A stretch of 64,000 nt of DNA from Corynespora cassiicola (Eukaryota > Ascomycota > Dothideomycetes > Pleosporales > Corynesporascaceae), in assembly GCA_022059125.1 (NCBI GenBank), contig JAEUWY010000008.1, positions 434,001 through 498,000 on the forward strand. Direction: 5' to 3'. The notes below the pieces were generated by a model. It did no database searches, had not been told where the DNA came from, and saw only the letters and a program-made list of their open reading frames with translations. Made by a program: the position numbers and the translations under genes. This document shows positions 46,830 to 58,696 of the stretch, piece after piece (position 1 is the stretch's first letter; every line of letters starts with the position of its first letter).

Positions 46830-49087
46830 CTATTTGCCGTTCGTGTTTTCGCCTACTCCTTCAAGTCGGCTGACTAATCTCTTGACTCCGTTCCACTCGT
46901 CGGCTCTTGTCTCGACACCACCAAGCTCAGCGCCGACTTCAAAGATGGTGACGACGCCATCCATGCCGCCGACTGCGACACGCCTGCCTTCATTCTTCTC
47001 CCACGCCAACTTGTTCAGACTTCGGTTCATGTAGCCGAGACCGCTGGGCATGGAAGCAAAAGCGCCTCGCTTGTTGTCGCTGGGTGTGACCTTCTGGACA
47101 GGCACTTCGACATCGACGTTGATGTCCCAGACTTCCAGGCTGCCTGCGCCGTCAACGAGCGCGAATACCGAAGGCTTGACGGGCGACCATCGTGCATCAT
47201 AAACAAGATCCTCGCGCGCAATGTCCAGGATAGGCGTTACTTGCTGTGCGGCGCCTGGCGCAGAAGCATTCGATGTTCCTGTGGCTGCCGGTGGTCGAAC
47301 CTTCCAGAGCTTGACGCTCCAGTCGACCGAAGAGCTCAGTACGAGATCTCCCAAGTCGATCTGACCCTTGGCTGGGTGGAAGTCCAAGCTCATGACGGGC
47401 GCTGCGTGGCCTGCGTACTTGACGCGTCCGTCCACACCTGCCTTTGCGCCGGCACGATCGTATCGGTGGCATGGATAGATGGAGCCTTCTTCAGTTCCCG
47501 CAAGGAAGTATGTTGGGTCGGACTGTGGGAATGCCATGCACGTCACAGCCATATCCTCAGTCTTCGAAGGGGGTGGTGACTGTAGTTCAAGGAACTCCTG
47601 AGGCTGTGAGAGCATATCAACACTCCACCCGCACACAACACCATCCGTCGAGCACGAGATGATGTTATTCGCATTTTGCGTTCCGACGAGATCCAGCGAG
47701 TATACGGGATGTGTGTGACCAGAGCCTGTCAGTGGTGTCTTCTGCACTGGCGAGGACTTTGCGCGGGTATCCCAGAGCAGCACCTGACCCGAGTAGGCAC
47801 CACCTATGATGAGGTTCGGATGAAAGGGAGAGAATTTCGCGGTCAGGATATCGGACTGGGCTTGGAAGATGTACTCCGGGCGGTCGTGCATGTGCAAATT
47901 CCAGACCTGGATAAGGCCATCGGGGTCGTGCGGGGCGGAGGGGTTCTTGGTGTATGATGCAAGGACCAGTTCTGGGAACTACGCAATTCGTTAGCTTCAG
48001 CTTCGTGTTGGGACGGCAATAAAACACATACCTTGGAGGAGAATCCCAGATCAGAGATCATCCTCTTCTTGCTCCATCGTTCGTCCCAGAACTGCGCAAT
48101 CTCCTTTATCCGCCGTCCCTTTTTGCCGCCGCTCGAGCCGTAGCCCTCGTCCTCTTCATCCACGTCTACACCACCGAGCGCATAGTCAGCAAGAATGTCA
48201 TATCCGAGTTGCTGATCCAGCGCCCTCTCCAGGACCTTCGTACTCCTCTCTACGAATCCAATAAAATCCTCCGAGTTTTCGACGGCAGACAATTCCTCGT
48301 TCGAAAGCGTCTTGAAAGGGTAATTCTCATCGGAGCCGGTATGAGCGACACCAGACTCAGCAGCGTGTTGCGCAGCGCGAATCTCCTCTTCAATTTCCTT
48401 TCGCAGATTAGCCCTAATCTCCTCGTCTCGCTCCTTTTGTCTCCTGCTCAGCCGCTTGTTCGCGCGTGGTGACCGGGTGGGACTCTCGTCGCGCTCCGAG
48501 TCGCTTCCGCCGACAGCCCGCGACTTGGGTGGACTCCAGTCTATGCTTGCCTGCACGCCCTTGCTATATGTAATGACCTCCTTCTCCTTCTTGGGGGTCT
48601 CGCCGTCCTTGCCGCTGTACTCAAAGACGGTGGCGAGTGGGGCGATGGAGAGGGTCTGCATCTCGCGGTCGACCATGCCCGTCATGCTCGTGATGGTCGA
48701 CATGGGGCCCTCATTGTCACTGCTGAGCTGGCCGGCACTGATGACGGACGTCGGGCGTGTTGCGCGGCCGCCGGCGGGCGAGCCTGGCTGCGTGGATCCA
48801 GGGCGGCTGTTGCCCACCAGGCCTTCTATCAGGGCATCGAGGTCGCGCTTCTGGTCCTCCCGTCGTGGCGTGGGCTGGACGAGCTGGTGCGGGCGGTCAG
48901 CGAATGTGTCTTTGTTTAACAAACATATAGTGGGAGGGGAGGATGGGCGTACTTCAGACGGGCTGCCAGTCAGGGATTGCCTGTTTGCATTCTCCTGCTT
49001 GCGCAGCTCGCGCTGCCGTTTCAGCTCAGCGAGTTTGGCCTTCTTTGCGAGGATCTCGTCGCGACGCTGCTGTATGGTGGACTCCAT
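46830..49087 (-). CDS. nudI: Cytoplasmic dynein intermediate chain
   Basis: Three exons: 49087-48953, 48883-48032, 47978-46830; 711 aa. The introns are 69 nt (a multiple of three, so it could be read through) and 53 nt. The N-terminus is a charged coiled coil ('RRDEILAKKAKLAELKRQRE') of the kind that binds dynactin p150. A Ser-rich linker follows, where light chains normally bind, then the conserved 'YSKGVQASIDWSPP' segment and a Glu/Arg-rich helix. Residues about 330-700 form a WD40 propeller ('LVLASYTKN', 'IIGGAYSGQVLLWDTR', 'NIISCSTDGVVCGWSVD', 'LVLSSSVDWSVKLWKV', 'VALVDGAGSLEVWDI'-type blades). The protein is a subunit of dynein 1, which drives minus-end transport and nuclear movement in hyphae. 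Confidence 0.92.
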
Positions 49088-49525
49088 GGCGGGTGGTGTG
49101 GTGTGGAGGAGCGGGGAGTCGGTTGGAGGGGCGGAGTTTCAGGTGGGCGTTCCAATGTGCAGAGACAAAGGTCCCCGCAGCGCAAGCAAAGAAGAATGGG
49201 CAACTGTCCCCTCGCGTTTCCGGGGCCGCAGCGTAGTGGGTGCAGCGGTGGTCGCTGCGGTGAGGGCGCGTCCCTGGCCGCTTGGCAGGCCCCGGGTGCT
49301 CTTCGGCAGGCGCAAGATTTCGGTCGGGATGAACCGCTAAGAACTTCAACTTTCACAGCTGCACCTCGACCCAACCACCCCCCCATCCCGCCAACGTCGC
49401 GCCCACACGCCCCGCCGGTCTTCCAAACGCGGTCCATCACCGTCGCGGCTCCGCATACTCTGCCATTGGACTCGCACGACCGACCTCCACAGCTCCTCCC
49501 CAGCTCCTCGCACGACCCGACCACC
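49088..49525. promoter_or_regulatory. Bidirectional promoter between dynein intermediate chain and ATP synthase e
   Basis: GC-rich 438-bp interval between two divergent genes. Open frames within it are not supported. Confidence 0.55.
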
Positions 49526-50023
49526 ATGTCTGCTTCCTCCGGTGTCAACGTACGCTCACCCACCCTACCGCCGCCCTGCCGTCGCCTCCCGGGCGTCGGG
49601 AGCCCGCGTGCAGCTCCCCGCTCACATTCCGGATGCTGACTGCGATGGAAACAGGTCCTCCGATGGTCCGCCCTGGGCCTCGGCCTCTTCTACGGCGTCT
49701 ACCACCAGGCCTCGATATCAAACCGCGAGAAGCTCGCCCAGGCCGAGCACGAGTACAAGCACAAGGAGTCCCTGATCCAGCAGGCCAAGGCGGAGTGGGC
49801 AAAGGCACATCCCTCAGAAGCACCAAAGCCCGCCAGCGGAGGTACGTCAGAGCTCTCTTTCTCTCTCCACCCCCCAACCTCCTGATTCCGTCCCACCCCG
49901 ATGGAGTCTTCTGCATCGCCGCCCCTCGAGAACCACCACTGACGCACATCTGTAGCGAAAGTTGACCCCAAGAACCCTAATGCCGACCTGAACGCCATCC
50001 TCGGAATCACCGATGAGAAATGA
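49526..50023 (+). CDS. TIM11: Mitochondrial F1Fo ATP synthase subunit e
   Basis: Three exons: 49526-49549 (eight codons), 49655-49841, 49956-50023; 92 aa, normal for the family. The joins give 'MSASSGVN' + 'VLRWSALGLGLFYGVYHQAS' and so on. The transmembrane segment carries the GxxxG-type dimerisation motif ('GLGLFYG'). A short helical charged region ('NREKLAQAEHEYKHKESLIQ') follows. Subunit e lies in the inner membrane and helps ATP synthase dimerise, shaping cristae. It is easy to miss because no exon exceeds 190 nt. Confidence 0.9.
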
Positions 50024-50545
50024 GCTGGCCATGTTTCCTTTTGTTTTGCCATGTTTCGAGGTCAATAACCGCGGCTGTTCGCGGGCTGCCGGGCGGGAGG
50101 TGGTGATTTAGTGGACAATGGGCGAATCAAGCTCTTGTATTTTTGTACCTACTGTACAATATAGACTCTGCTGCTTGGTCGCGTTCTCAATGCATGCTTA
50201 TATCCGACACGCGACACACCTAATCAATCACGCAATCACTTGGACAAGTCGGCCCTCGGAAGCACCACATGCCAGAAATTTGAAATGGAATGTGTATTCT
50301 ACACTTGCGCGCGTTTCTCGTCCGACATATGGTACATCCATTATCTCCACTCCGCCCCTCCTAGCCAAGAAGTGGAGCCTCAACGCCCTGCCATCCTCAT
50401 TATGATGGCAGAAGAGTAGAAATGTGCGTACAAGAGGCCAAAAAGCAGCTATCAACAGCGGCCTCCTAACGCCTATCGTGTCCAAGTGGAAAGTGCCTAC
50501 TCACACAGTTTTTAAACCTACAATGGAATCCATACAATGCTCCTC
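50024..50545. other. Intergenic region between convergent genes
   Basis: 3' flanks of subunit e (+) and DNM1 (-). No further feature. Confidence 0.55.
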
Positions 50546-53190
50546 TTACAGGACTTCGCCCACGATCTTCGCTGCCTCCTTGTACGTCTTGAGCAGCTTC
50601 TCGCACTTCTCACGCTCGCCCTTGATCGTGTCGTCTTCGTACAGGAGCTCCTCAAAGAGGTTCTCCTTGTACAGCTCGCTGACCAGCCGGTTCTGGACCA
50701 CGTCCTTGGAGTGATTGACGAGCAGGTGCATGACGGCCTTGGGGACCTGGTCCGCCACAGTCTCGCGAACAATGTTGAAGTAGGAGGAGATGAGACGACG
50801 GATGAGCTCCGTCTCCAGGGCCTCGCGCTCCGTGAGAGCCGGTGCCGACTCCGCGTCCGCAGGCTGTGCAAAGTCAGACATGCCGCCGAGCTTTGGAGAA
50901 ACGGGTGGACTTACAAAGCCGCCTTCGTATGTGTCCTTCACGGGGCTGGTCACCTCTTCATTGCTGTCGCCCATCATCTCGAGTACATGGGTGGGCTGCC
51001 GCGTGTCTCCTCGCCGAATGCTCTGCGCGAAACTGGGCTCAATGTTTTGGCTGACATGCCGGCTGCCGGGACGGTTGTCCAGGTGGTTGCCGGTCGGCGG
51101 GGCACTTGCTGGCATTCCTCCATCCTTGCCAAAGAAGTAGTTCAGGAAACTGTCACGTGCCGATCCATTTCCGCCGAGAGGTGGTGGCGATCGCGCTCGG
51201 TTGTTCAGGGCACCTGAGATGGTACTATGAGATCCGTTCATCAAACGTCCAACGGCTGGCGACATACTGCGACTGGCCTGACTCTGGTGTTTCCTCATGG
51301 GCAGAATCTTCTCGTTGGAGCCATCTGCATCCTCCTCATTCTCCGGAGTCTCGGTGCCGTTGACGCCGTTCAATTCTTTGAGTCGCCTCTTCTCCCGCTT
51401 CTTCTTCTCAGCTTCGAGCGCGAGCTTCTTCTCCCTCTGCTCTTTGTCGTTGATCACAGAGGACATGGCGGCAGCAGCGCCAAGGAAGTTGGGATGGTTT
51501 GTGTTGATGTAGGCACGCTGGATGTCGATCAACGATGCAACGTAGGTCGAGCATGGTCCCAGTCGCTCTCGCAAGAGATCGGACACGACCTCGATGAGCT
51601 TCCCTTGGAGGCGTGGGTACCTGCTCAGCTCCGTGGAACCACAGGTATGGCATATCTTGATCAGCTCCTCGTAGACGAGTTCGACGCAGCGCTGCGAAGG
51701 AATCTCCAGAAGCTTGATCTGGGGCTTCACCAGCAGGTCGAAGGCCAACTCGGGGACGAACAGGCTTGGCCGAGGTCCAGTAGAATTCCGGATCGCTGTC
51801 CTGATGTCGAGCACGGAGAGGTTCTGGGTAGGATCGACCTGCTCTAGAGAGTTGCCAAAGACCGAGTTGAAGATGTAGTAAATGCGCGCACCACCGCATA
51901 GCTCCTTTGTCGAGATTTCCGCAGAGGTACCGTCAATAGATGAGACAAAGGATGAGGCGAATCGTGTCATCAACTGCAAGATGAGCGATCCTCGATGCTC
52001 CTTTCCTGTGAATGCGACATCGCCATAGCTTGCCAGCTCTTGTTGCGTCTGCCCCATCAACGTGTTCAGTCGCGCCTTGATGTCCGGTAACCGGTCGCGA
52101 ATATGGGCCATGAGGGTCTGGTTGAGGCTCTTCGCAAGGAACTGCGTTCCGCACCTGTTGGCCATGTTCCTGTACGCAGGGTGGTGCCTGAAGAATTCAC
52201 GCTCGGCCTCCAGAGCATCGGACAAGGACTTGTTGCCCTGGATGTCCTGCTGCGAGCGGTTCACAATTCCAATAAAGCCCAACTTCAGTGGGTAGACGCG
52301 TCCTGACAGAATGTCCAGAGCGTTCGTTCCATGGTCCATGAGATCCAGCTTCGTCAGGACTCCGATGGTCCTCTTGCCCATGGGGTCGACATGGCGGGCC
52401 AATTTCAATGCCTCCGAGTTCACAAGGTCAACGTTGGCGGGGGATACGGCGAGGATGACACTGTTTGGCTTCGCAATGTATTCGGTGATGAGCGTGCGCG
52501 TCTGCTTCTCGATGTCGGTGGGCTGGTCGCCGATGGGCACCTAGAAAGATTAGCCTGGTTCTAGCTCCGGAATGCAAGCGGTGCCAACCTTTGTCAGACC
52601 CGGCAGATCGACCAGAGTCAAGCTGAGAACATGCGGGGAGTAGATTTTGAGGTTGATGGGCTGGCGGTTGATGCCCTTGTTGTTTCCTGCTATCCTCGAC
52701 GTCTCGGCCTCGATTTCGCGCTTCACCTCGCCGAAGTCGTAGAATCGCCGCCCGGGAATGTGGAGGAACTCAGCCCATTCCTGCTGGCCTGCCACGCTTG
52801 CCGGAGTGTGTGGTATGTGCACTTCATCGTGTCCGGGCTTGTCGTCGCGCTCGCTCGGGATGTTGATGAGCTGGAGAATGAGCGGCCGTCGAGTAACGAT
52901 GCCGCTTCCTCGTGGCAAGAAATCTCTGCCAACAATGTTCTCGAGGACAGAAGATTTTCCGGATGACTGTGATCCTACGACAACCTATGCATGCTTGTTA
53001 GTGCTTGCTGCGTCTCGAGGTTTGTGGCCACCAGCCGAAGATTCTGCTTTGGTTCTCGGTATGCGCAGCGGGTTGGGTGGGGCAATCATACAATCTGCGG
53101 CAGGTCTAGGGAGTCATTTCCAATGGTGTTGAAGACCAGGTCCTGAAGCCGGTTGACGATGTTGAGGAGCTCCTCGCCCAGCGACGCCAT
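50546..53190 (-). CDS. DNM1: Dynamin-related GTPase Dnm1, mitochondrial/peroxisomal fission
   Basis: Four exons: 53190-53092, 52984-52589, 52540-50915, 50863-50546; 812 aa. Introns are 107, 48 and 51 nt; the last, with donor GTAAGT, is a multiple of three. GTPase motifs: P-loop 'GSQSSGKS' (37-44), 'DLPG' (159-162), 'TKLD' (228-231). A middle/stalk region follows. A variable insert rich in Ser/Pro/Asn lies about 545-690, and the C-terminal GTPase effector domain is about 710-805 ('[20 protein letters not shown]'). Sequence in the GTPase-middle junction ('[20 protein letters not shown]', '[18 protein letters not shown]') follows Dnm1 rather than Vps1. It forms rings around mitochondria and peroxisomes for division. 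Confidence 0.93.
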
Positions 53191-54243
53191 GACGCTGGTT
53201 GATGTGTGTAGCGGTCTACTCCTGATGGGCCTGGCTTGTCCTCAAACAGATAAACAAGGCAAATACAAGGGCGAGCGGAACGCCTCCGGTGACGGGAAAA
53301 GGGGACGATGTACGTGTAGGTGCGGGATGAATAGGCGATAGAGGGCTATGGGACGGTGGCCAGGCTCCGGTGGGACAGAGGCACGAGGTCGCTCGCCGTT
53401 GCAGATTCGTCGTCATGGCAGCTCCGTTCACGAGCAAGTTTGTCGCGGCTAGCCGGGGTCACGTGCCGACGCACCAGCCCTAGAGACCCCACCCCTCGCC
53501 CATGTCTCCTTAATCTCTTGTTTCGACAGCATCATGCCTTTTCGCATAAAGGAGACGCCAGTTGTCTTCGCCCTAGCAAGTCCACCCTCGTCGGCCGCGC
53601 CGTCCTGTGCCCTGATCCCAGAGCAGGCCCTCGAAGCGTACCGCGAAACGCACTGCTTCGACGCGAACACGATGCCCGCTTCGGTTCGAGGGCCGCTAGG
53701 CTCCCGCAATACCTAGGCAGATGCGTTCGCTCAGGTTCAGCCCGTCTGCTACCAGAATATCCATCTATGGGTGCGCTGCACGCTGCCACCGGGTAGCATC
53801 GGCGAAAGCTCACCTCCGTATTCCGTCCCAGTCCTCGATGCATGCAGCCGCCTGCGAAGGTCACACGCCGACTCAGCCCAACAGCCGGAGCCTGCGGCTC
53901 TGCACCCTCTGTTTGCGAGGCCGCGTGCCTTAGCTCCACAGAGGAGACTGACTTGTGACCCTGAACCGACTTCACCTCCATGCAACGTGCTACGCTACCC
54001 CATCTTGGCAAAGCGGTGAACGCTTGATCGTGCCCGATGTAAGCCTATCTTGCAGATAAGGCTGTTATCGCGTATGATACGATAAATAAAGCGGAGAACG
54101 ATCTGCCTGCGAAAGGATAAAGAGAATGAGTATTCTATGCCCTGCTCCGCCGTGCTCGCTCGGAGTAACATCCCGTGTTTCCCGGTACCTCGTACCCTTG
54201 CAGCCTTATTTCCACTCTAGTACACGTCCTTCACCTACCCCGC
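53191..54243. other. Divergent intergenic region between DNM1 and the isochorismatase-like gene
   Basis: Contains overlapping short frames on both strands, none supported. The right part holds clustered GATA elements and a TATA-like AT stretch before the ATG at 54244. Confidence 0.5.
54054..54085 (+). promoter_or_regulatory. Cluster of three GATA elements
   Basis: AGATAA at 54054-54059, TTATCG (CGATAA on the other strand) at 54065-54070, and CGATAA at 54080-54085. They lie about 160-190 nt upstream of the isochorismatase-like gene. The first two face each other. Such HGATAR sites bind GATA factors (AreA/NIT2 for nitrogen, SreA for iron). Regulation is inferred only. Confidence 0.45.
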
Positions 54244-55122
54244 ATGGCTCTCGAAACAGTGGAATGTACTGTGGAGCAAAATCTCGATACCCTTTCATCT
54301 GGTGATCTGTCTTCACCCGTTCCCTTCGGAGGCGATGGACAATGGTTATACTTGCCGGATACTAAGAAATTCGACCTATCACGAGGATCGGAACGGAGGT
54401 TGATAATCGAATCCGATGAAGCTGTCCGCAATCATAGCGGCTTCATAATCGATCCGGAGAATTCGGTCCTTGTCATCGTGGACATGCAAAACTATTTTAT
54501 ACATCCAACATATCGAGATCATGCAGCAGGCCTCGCTGCCGTTGACCCCATTCTCAGAGTCCTGGAGCGGTGCCGAAGAGAAGGTATTCAGGTGGTCTGG
54601 CTGAATTGGGGCATTACCGAGGAGGATCTCCGTGCCATGTCACCCGCCGTCTCTCGAATTTTCAGCAAAAGCTTTGGATGGCATGTTGCCTTGGGCGCCC
54701 AACTTCCAGGCGATCAAGGTAGGTGCTTGTTCAAGGAAACCTGGAACAGCCAGCTCTATGGGCCACTCGAGGACTCGGTGAAGCCTAACGACCTCTTCTT
54801 CGATAAGACTCGGATGAGTGGCTTGTGGTCTACGGAAGAGCCGTTTCACAAGTACCTTCGAGAGTCAGGCAAAACGACTCTGCTGTTCTCAGGTGTCAAT
54901 ACTGATCAGTGCGTTTTCGGGACCTTGGCTGATGCCTGCTCTTGGGGCTGGGACTGCGTTCTACTTGGCGATTGCACCGGGACAATGACCAAGGGAGGGG
55001 CACAAGAACTATGCGACTATCAAGTCACCAACCACATGGGCTTTGTAACCGACAGCGAAGCCTTTTGTAATTCTGAAATGCTCCTAACTACACCACTAGT
55101 GGAGCGGGATGGAGTACCGTGA
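54244..55122 (+). CDS. Isochorismatase-like cysteine hydrolase
   Basis: Single exon, 292 aa. The ATG at 54244 was chosen; the open frame extends upstream only from a GTG. The catalytic triad of the family is complete: Asp80 in 'VIVDMQNYF', Lys188 in 'FFDKTRMSG', Cys223 in 'GVNTDQCVFGT', the last with the expected preceding loop. The N-terminal 65 residues are an extension before the Rossmann-like core, which starts at 'NSVLVIVDMQ'. No signal peptide. Fungal relatives include effector-type isochorismatases, nicotinamidase-like and biuret/amide hydrolases; the substrate is not evident. GATA elements upstream would suit a nitrogen-scavenging amidase, but this is inference. Confidence 0.88.
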   Translation: MALETVECTVEQNLDTLSSGDLSSPVPFGGDGQWLYLPDTKKFDLSRGSERRLIIESDEAVRNHSGFIIDPENSVLVIVDMQNYFIHPTYRDHAAGLAAVDPILRVLERCRREGIQVVWLNWGITEEDLRAMSPAVSRIFSKSFGWHVALGAQLPGDQGRCLFKETWNSQLYGPLEDSVKPNDLFFDKTRMSGLWSTEEPFHKYLRESGKTTLLFSGVNTDQCVFGTLADACSWGWDCVLLGDCTGTMTKGGAQELCDYQVTNHMGFVTDSEAFCNSEMLLTTPLVERDGVP

Positions 55123-55880
55123 GAATCATGGAGAAGCAGCCGAGTCACTTGCAGAGCACAGTCTGGACACATGGGTATTGGGCCATCATCTGCTTGCCCC
55201 AGAATAGGTCTCCAAAGGTAGCTAATATCAATTGCAATCGTTCCGAAGTAAACAAAGCAAGAAACAAGAATGGAGTATAAGCTGATTTGTATAGAGGAAG
55301 CGCTGCAAGGCGAGCATCCTGGGACAAAATGTCAAGTACTGGCATCCCCAGCAATGCTTACATGTCGGTTATCGTACCAGGTAGCTTTACCCAAGGGAAA
55401 ACCCGCTAATGAACTCTCATCTCACGTGTACGAAAAGTGCTGCACCGATGCGACAGGAACTAGATAGGTTTTTTTGTTACAGTCGAGTTTTCTGCGATCC
55501 TTGTCGCTTGGAGCGAGCCACAGCCACAAGAGGCTAGGGCATTTCCCGAAGCACCGAGCCACCACCAATTCCAACTACTTGGATCAACTACCCCATGAAC
55601 CCTTGTTCTCTTCTTGTCGCGCCTCTTAGTGTTTCAAGAGAGGCGTACTGGATTGACCAATCAGAGCGAGGGTTCCAAAACGGTATCAGGATCAGCAGGG
55701 TGAGGCAGAGATGACGACACTAGAGGGCACCTCCACCTCAAGAAACAGACTCACGCGACATCACCACTGTGTGCTATTCTTCTTATAGAACGTTCAGTTA
55801 CACCTAAAAGTCCCTTCACCTGATATTGTGCTCGGTGATTAATCTATTCATCAACTGAAAATTGCTGCACTTCGGTAACA
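55123..55880. other. Intergenic region
   Basis: No gene recognised; 5' flank of the PEBP gene. Confidence 0.5.
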
Positions 55881-56723
55881 ATGTTTTCCAAAGCTCCAGC
55901 AGCTGTCGCTTGTCTGCACGTGTTGCAGCTCTGCGGACTTGCAACGACTCTACCGACCGAGCAGCAGCCGCTCAAATACGGTGCATTCCAAAACGTGCAG
56001 GCTGTGCGAGCAGAGTAAGGCCCACCCACTAGCACATCCCTAACAATACCTCGAAAGCTAACAAAGCTAGGCTCAAGAAGGCCGAGATCATACCCACAGG
56101 TACACCACCGCCGCATATGCATCCCAAGCCATTGCTCATTCTACGATACAGTGATTGATGACTTCCTCCCGTCGCTTACCGTGTCTGTTTCCTGGTCCAA
56201 AGAAGATGCCTCCCTCGGCAACACCATCAAGCCCAAGCATCTCCAGGACCAACCCTCCATCTCCCTCTACGACGAGACCAACCCCGACGGTTGCGCTACG
56301 ACCAACATGACTTACGTAGTCACTCTCACAGACCCCGACGCGCCCTCCCGTGACGATCCGAAGTGGTCCGAGATGTGCCACTGGATCGCAGCCAACGTTT
56401 CGCTGTCGCAGAAGACCTTCTCCATCCAGCCCATCCCCTTCATCGGGGCGCGCGAAAACGAGGTCGAGCAGAACAAGAGCTTGGATGATGTCATGGAATA
56501 CAAGCCTCCGGGTCCGCCGCCGAAGACTGGCAAGCATCGCTACGTCTTCTTGGTATTTGCGCCGAGGAACGGGACGACTTTGCCGCTGAACTTGTCGAAG
56601 CCCAAGGATAGGCAACATTGGGGGACTGGTGAGGAGGAGGGCGGCGTCAGGGACTGGGCACAGGACAATCAGCTGGTTCCTGTTGCTGCCAACTTCATTT
56701 ACTCGAAGAATAAGAAGCAATGA
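55881..56723 (+). CDS. Secreted phosphatidylethanolamine-binding protein (PEBP) family member
   Basis: Three exons: 55881-56014, 56071-56099 (29 nt), 56152-56723; 244 aa. Introns are 56 and 52 nt. The micro-exon is supported by both flanking splice sites and by the frame ('..AVRAE/LKKAEIIPT/VIDDFLPS..'). Residues 1-25 look like a signal peptide. PEBP hallmarks are present: 'TLTDPDAPSRDDP' with Asp-Pro-Asp-Ala-Pro from residue 115, followed by 'MCHWI', and the later 'PPGPPPKTGKHRYVFLVF' block. The C-terminus is the usual 'HWGTG...' to 'VAANFIY'. Relatives include the carboxypeptidase Y inhibitor Tfs1 and secreted lipid-binding proteins. Whether it inhibits a protease is unknown. Confidence 0.88.
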
Positions 56724-56989
56724 GGCTATCCCAAAGTCACGTATTGCGAAGTTTTGATACGAAAAAGATATAAAAAGCTGCTGTCATGGATTTAAATCAA
56801 TGGATTCTCATGGAACTGGAGCGTGACTGCAGTTTATCGCGTATTAGTATAATTCTCGCGACATTGACCACTCGTTATTGAACTATCTGAGTTCGAATGA
56901 ACAAAGAAATTTGCAGCTTAAATACAGTTCCAAAGTTTCACTCAGGTTAGTCGACACAATTATACTTCGGCTTGCTCACTGGCTAACGT

Positions 56990-58696
56990 CGACGGCTTCG
57001 TTGATTATTCGAGCCAGACTTAGCTTTCTTGTGAACTGGGTGGTTGTCGTACATGTATTTCTTCAGAATTGCCTTGAAACTACCAGAAGGAAAAGGGACC
57101 AGCCTGTATACCATCCCTTCCCATTTTTTCCTCCATATATCCCGCATTCCATTTTTTCTAATCCCTGAATCATAGCCGTAGTATCCCATATAGGAGCCAA
57201 GGGCGAGGAGCCAGCAAAGCTGATGTTCTTGTTTTCGCCAAGGACAAGCCCTTTGATAAGACGGATAAAGTTTTCTGACATCCATTGAGGACTGTGATCA
57301 TAACTTCACTTGAAGTCGAGGCATAAGACCATCCTGGGTTCATCTTTCTGTTCGCCCCCGCCAGCTAAGTTTGCCTCGTCTAATCTCATTCGACGAGTAC
57401 ATTCTAGTATGCACTCATATAACATTGTAGCTTCCTTGATCTGCTCCCACGCGTGGATGACGTTCTCATCTCTAGGGCCGGGATCGAAGCGTAGGCAGTA
57501 TTGTTTTGTCGGCATCGCCATAGAGTCATCTTCCTCAAACTATTCCAGTAGAGCTCTCAACATTTCCGAGATCCGTGTTGCGGGGTAAAAACCAGGATAT
57601 CTTGATGATAATTCGCGGACGCTCTATGAATGGGTTCTAGGTCAAGAAGTAGCATATTGCTGTATAGCCCCACATGGCGTTCGATATGTAGCATAGGATT
57701 TTCTGTGCAATAAAAGGCAAGCCCTTTAGAATGAATGGTTGGTCGAGATACAGATTTCAGATCTTCGTGGATAACTATGGTCCGTAGGTGTTTGCGCTGA
57801 CTCGGGAATCGTCAAAGAAAGTCTATGGCGGTCGCTGCGGCAGATAAAGTGAGCTTTACGAGAGCTGTATCTTTGAGAGGGTATTCATCGTTGAATTTAA
57901 CCAACCGGAAATCCCATACAGCATGGCTCTCCAATTTCACAAGCTCCTCTTCGCTAGGCATATACCACGCTTCAGGTCTCCAACCAATTATTTCAGAGCA
58001 AGGTTCCCAGTTTAGCAAGTTCTTTAAAGCACCGCCAGGCGTCATCCTATCTAGGATATTTCGTGCTAGACGTGGGAAGTCTGGATTGACGGAAGTGAGG
58101 TCATACACGAGCTGCAACGCATCTCTAGTAGTTGGGGAATTTTCTTCGCATATAATTTCAAGCCAGAATTGAATGCTACCGTCCATTTCATATGGATCGA
58201 TATCGACTCCCACATCTAGTACCTCTTCCACTGCGCTTTGAATATTCATTCCAACTGTTGGGTACCGTTGGATGACTTTTTCGATGATATCGTGCGTTAT
58301 ACATGTCGCGGCCTCGAGTAAGATCTTATGTTTAAGTATTACTGCATAGTTCAAAAGCCTTCTCAAACGAACTGCCCTAGTCAGCACCTTTCCACTAGTG
58401 TCTATATTTTCCTCCAAACCGACGGCACTCGTGGTGAAGGTGACACGATTAGTCCGGAGTGCGAGACCATTCATTTCCGTAGCAACAGCTTTGCACGTAT
58501 ATGTCAGGTCCAAAGATATAGGCTTTCTCCCTTCAAGTGTAAGCTTTCCTTCAGGAAGGCGGTGGTAATAGCCATTAGGTTCCAGTAGATATTCCTCATA
58601 TATTAGGTCCCGAAGTTCGCGAGGAAGTCAAAAGAGAGGCGACTGGTGTTGGAGACTGTAGATGACATTATTTTCAAAAAGACTTTCTTCCCCCAT
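56990..58696 (-). pseudogene. Decayed gene A of a paralogous pair (LPREIRDxIY-type, F-box-like start)
   Basis: The ATG at 58696 (in ACCATGG context) starts a frame homologous to the gene at 59430-61187. It is broken by TGA at 58630-58628 (just before 'LPRELRDLIYEEYLL'), TGA at 57814-57812, TGA at 57559-57557, and TGA at 57308-57306. There are also frame changes near 57530 and near 57080. Shared blocks include 'GLALRTNRVTF', 'LLNYAVILK', 'WRPEAWYMP', 'ATAIDFL', 'MLYECILECT' and 'SPQWMSENF'. The original product would be about 550 residues, with an N-terminal short motif like those that start fungal F-box-type proteins; no other domain recognised. No splice sites were found that would remove the stops. 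Confidence 0.7.

Noticed and set aside
49021..49563. Frames on both strands between dynein intermediate chain and ATP synthase e
   Set aside because: Overlap first exons and promoters of the two genes; composition is that of GC-rich non-coding DNA.
53532..54011. Frames on both strands upstream of the isochorismatase-like gene
   Set aside because: No domain, no splice logic, mutually overlapping.
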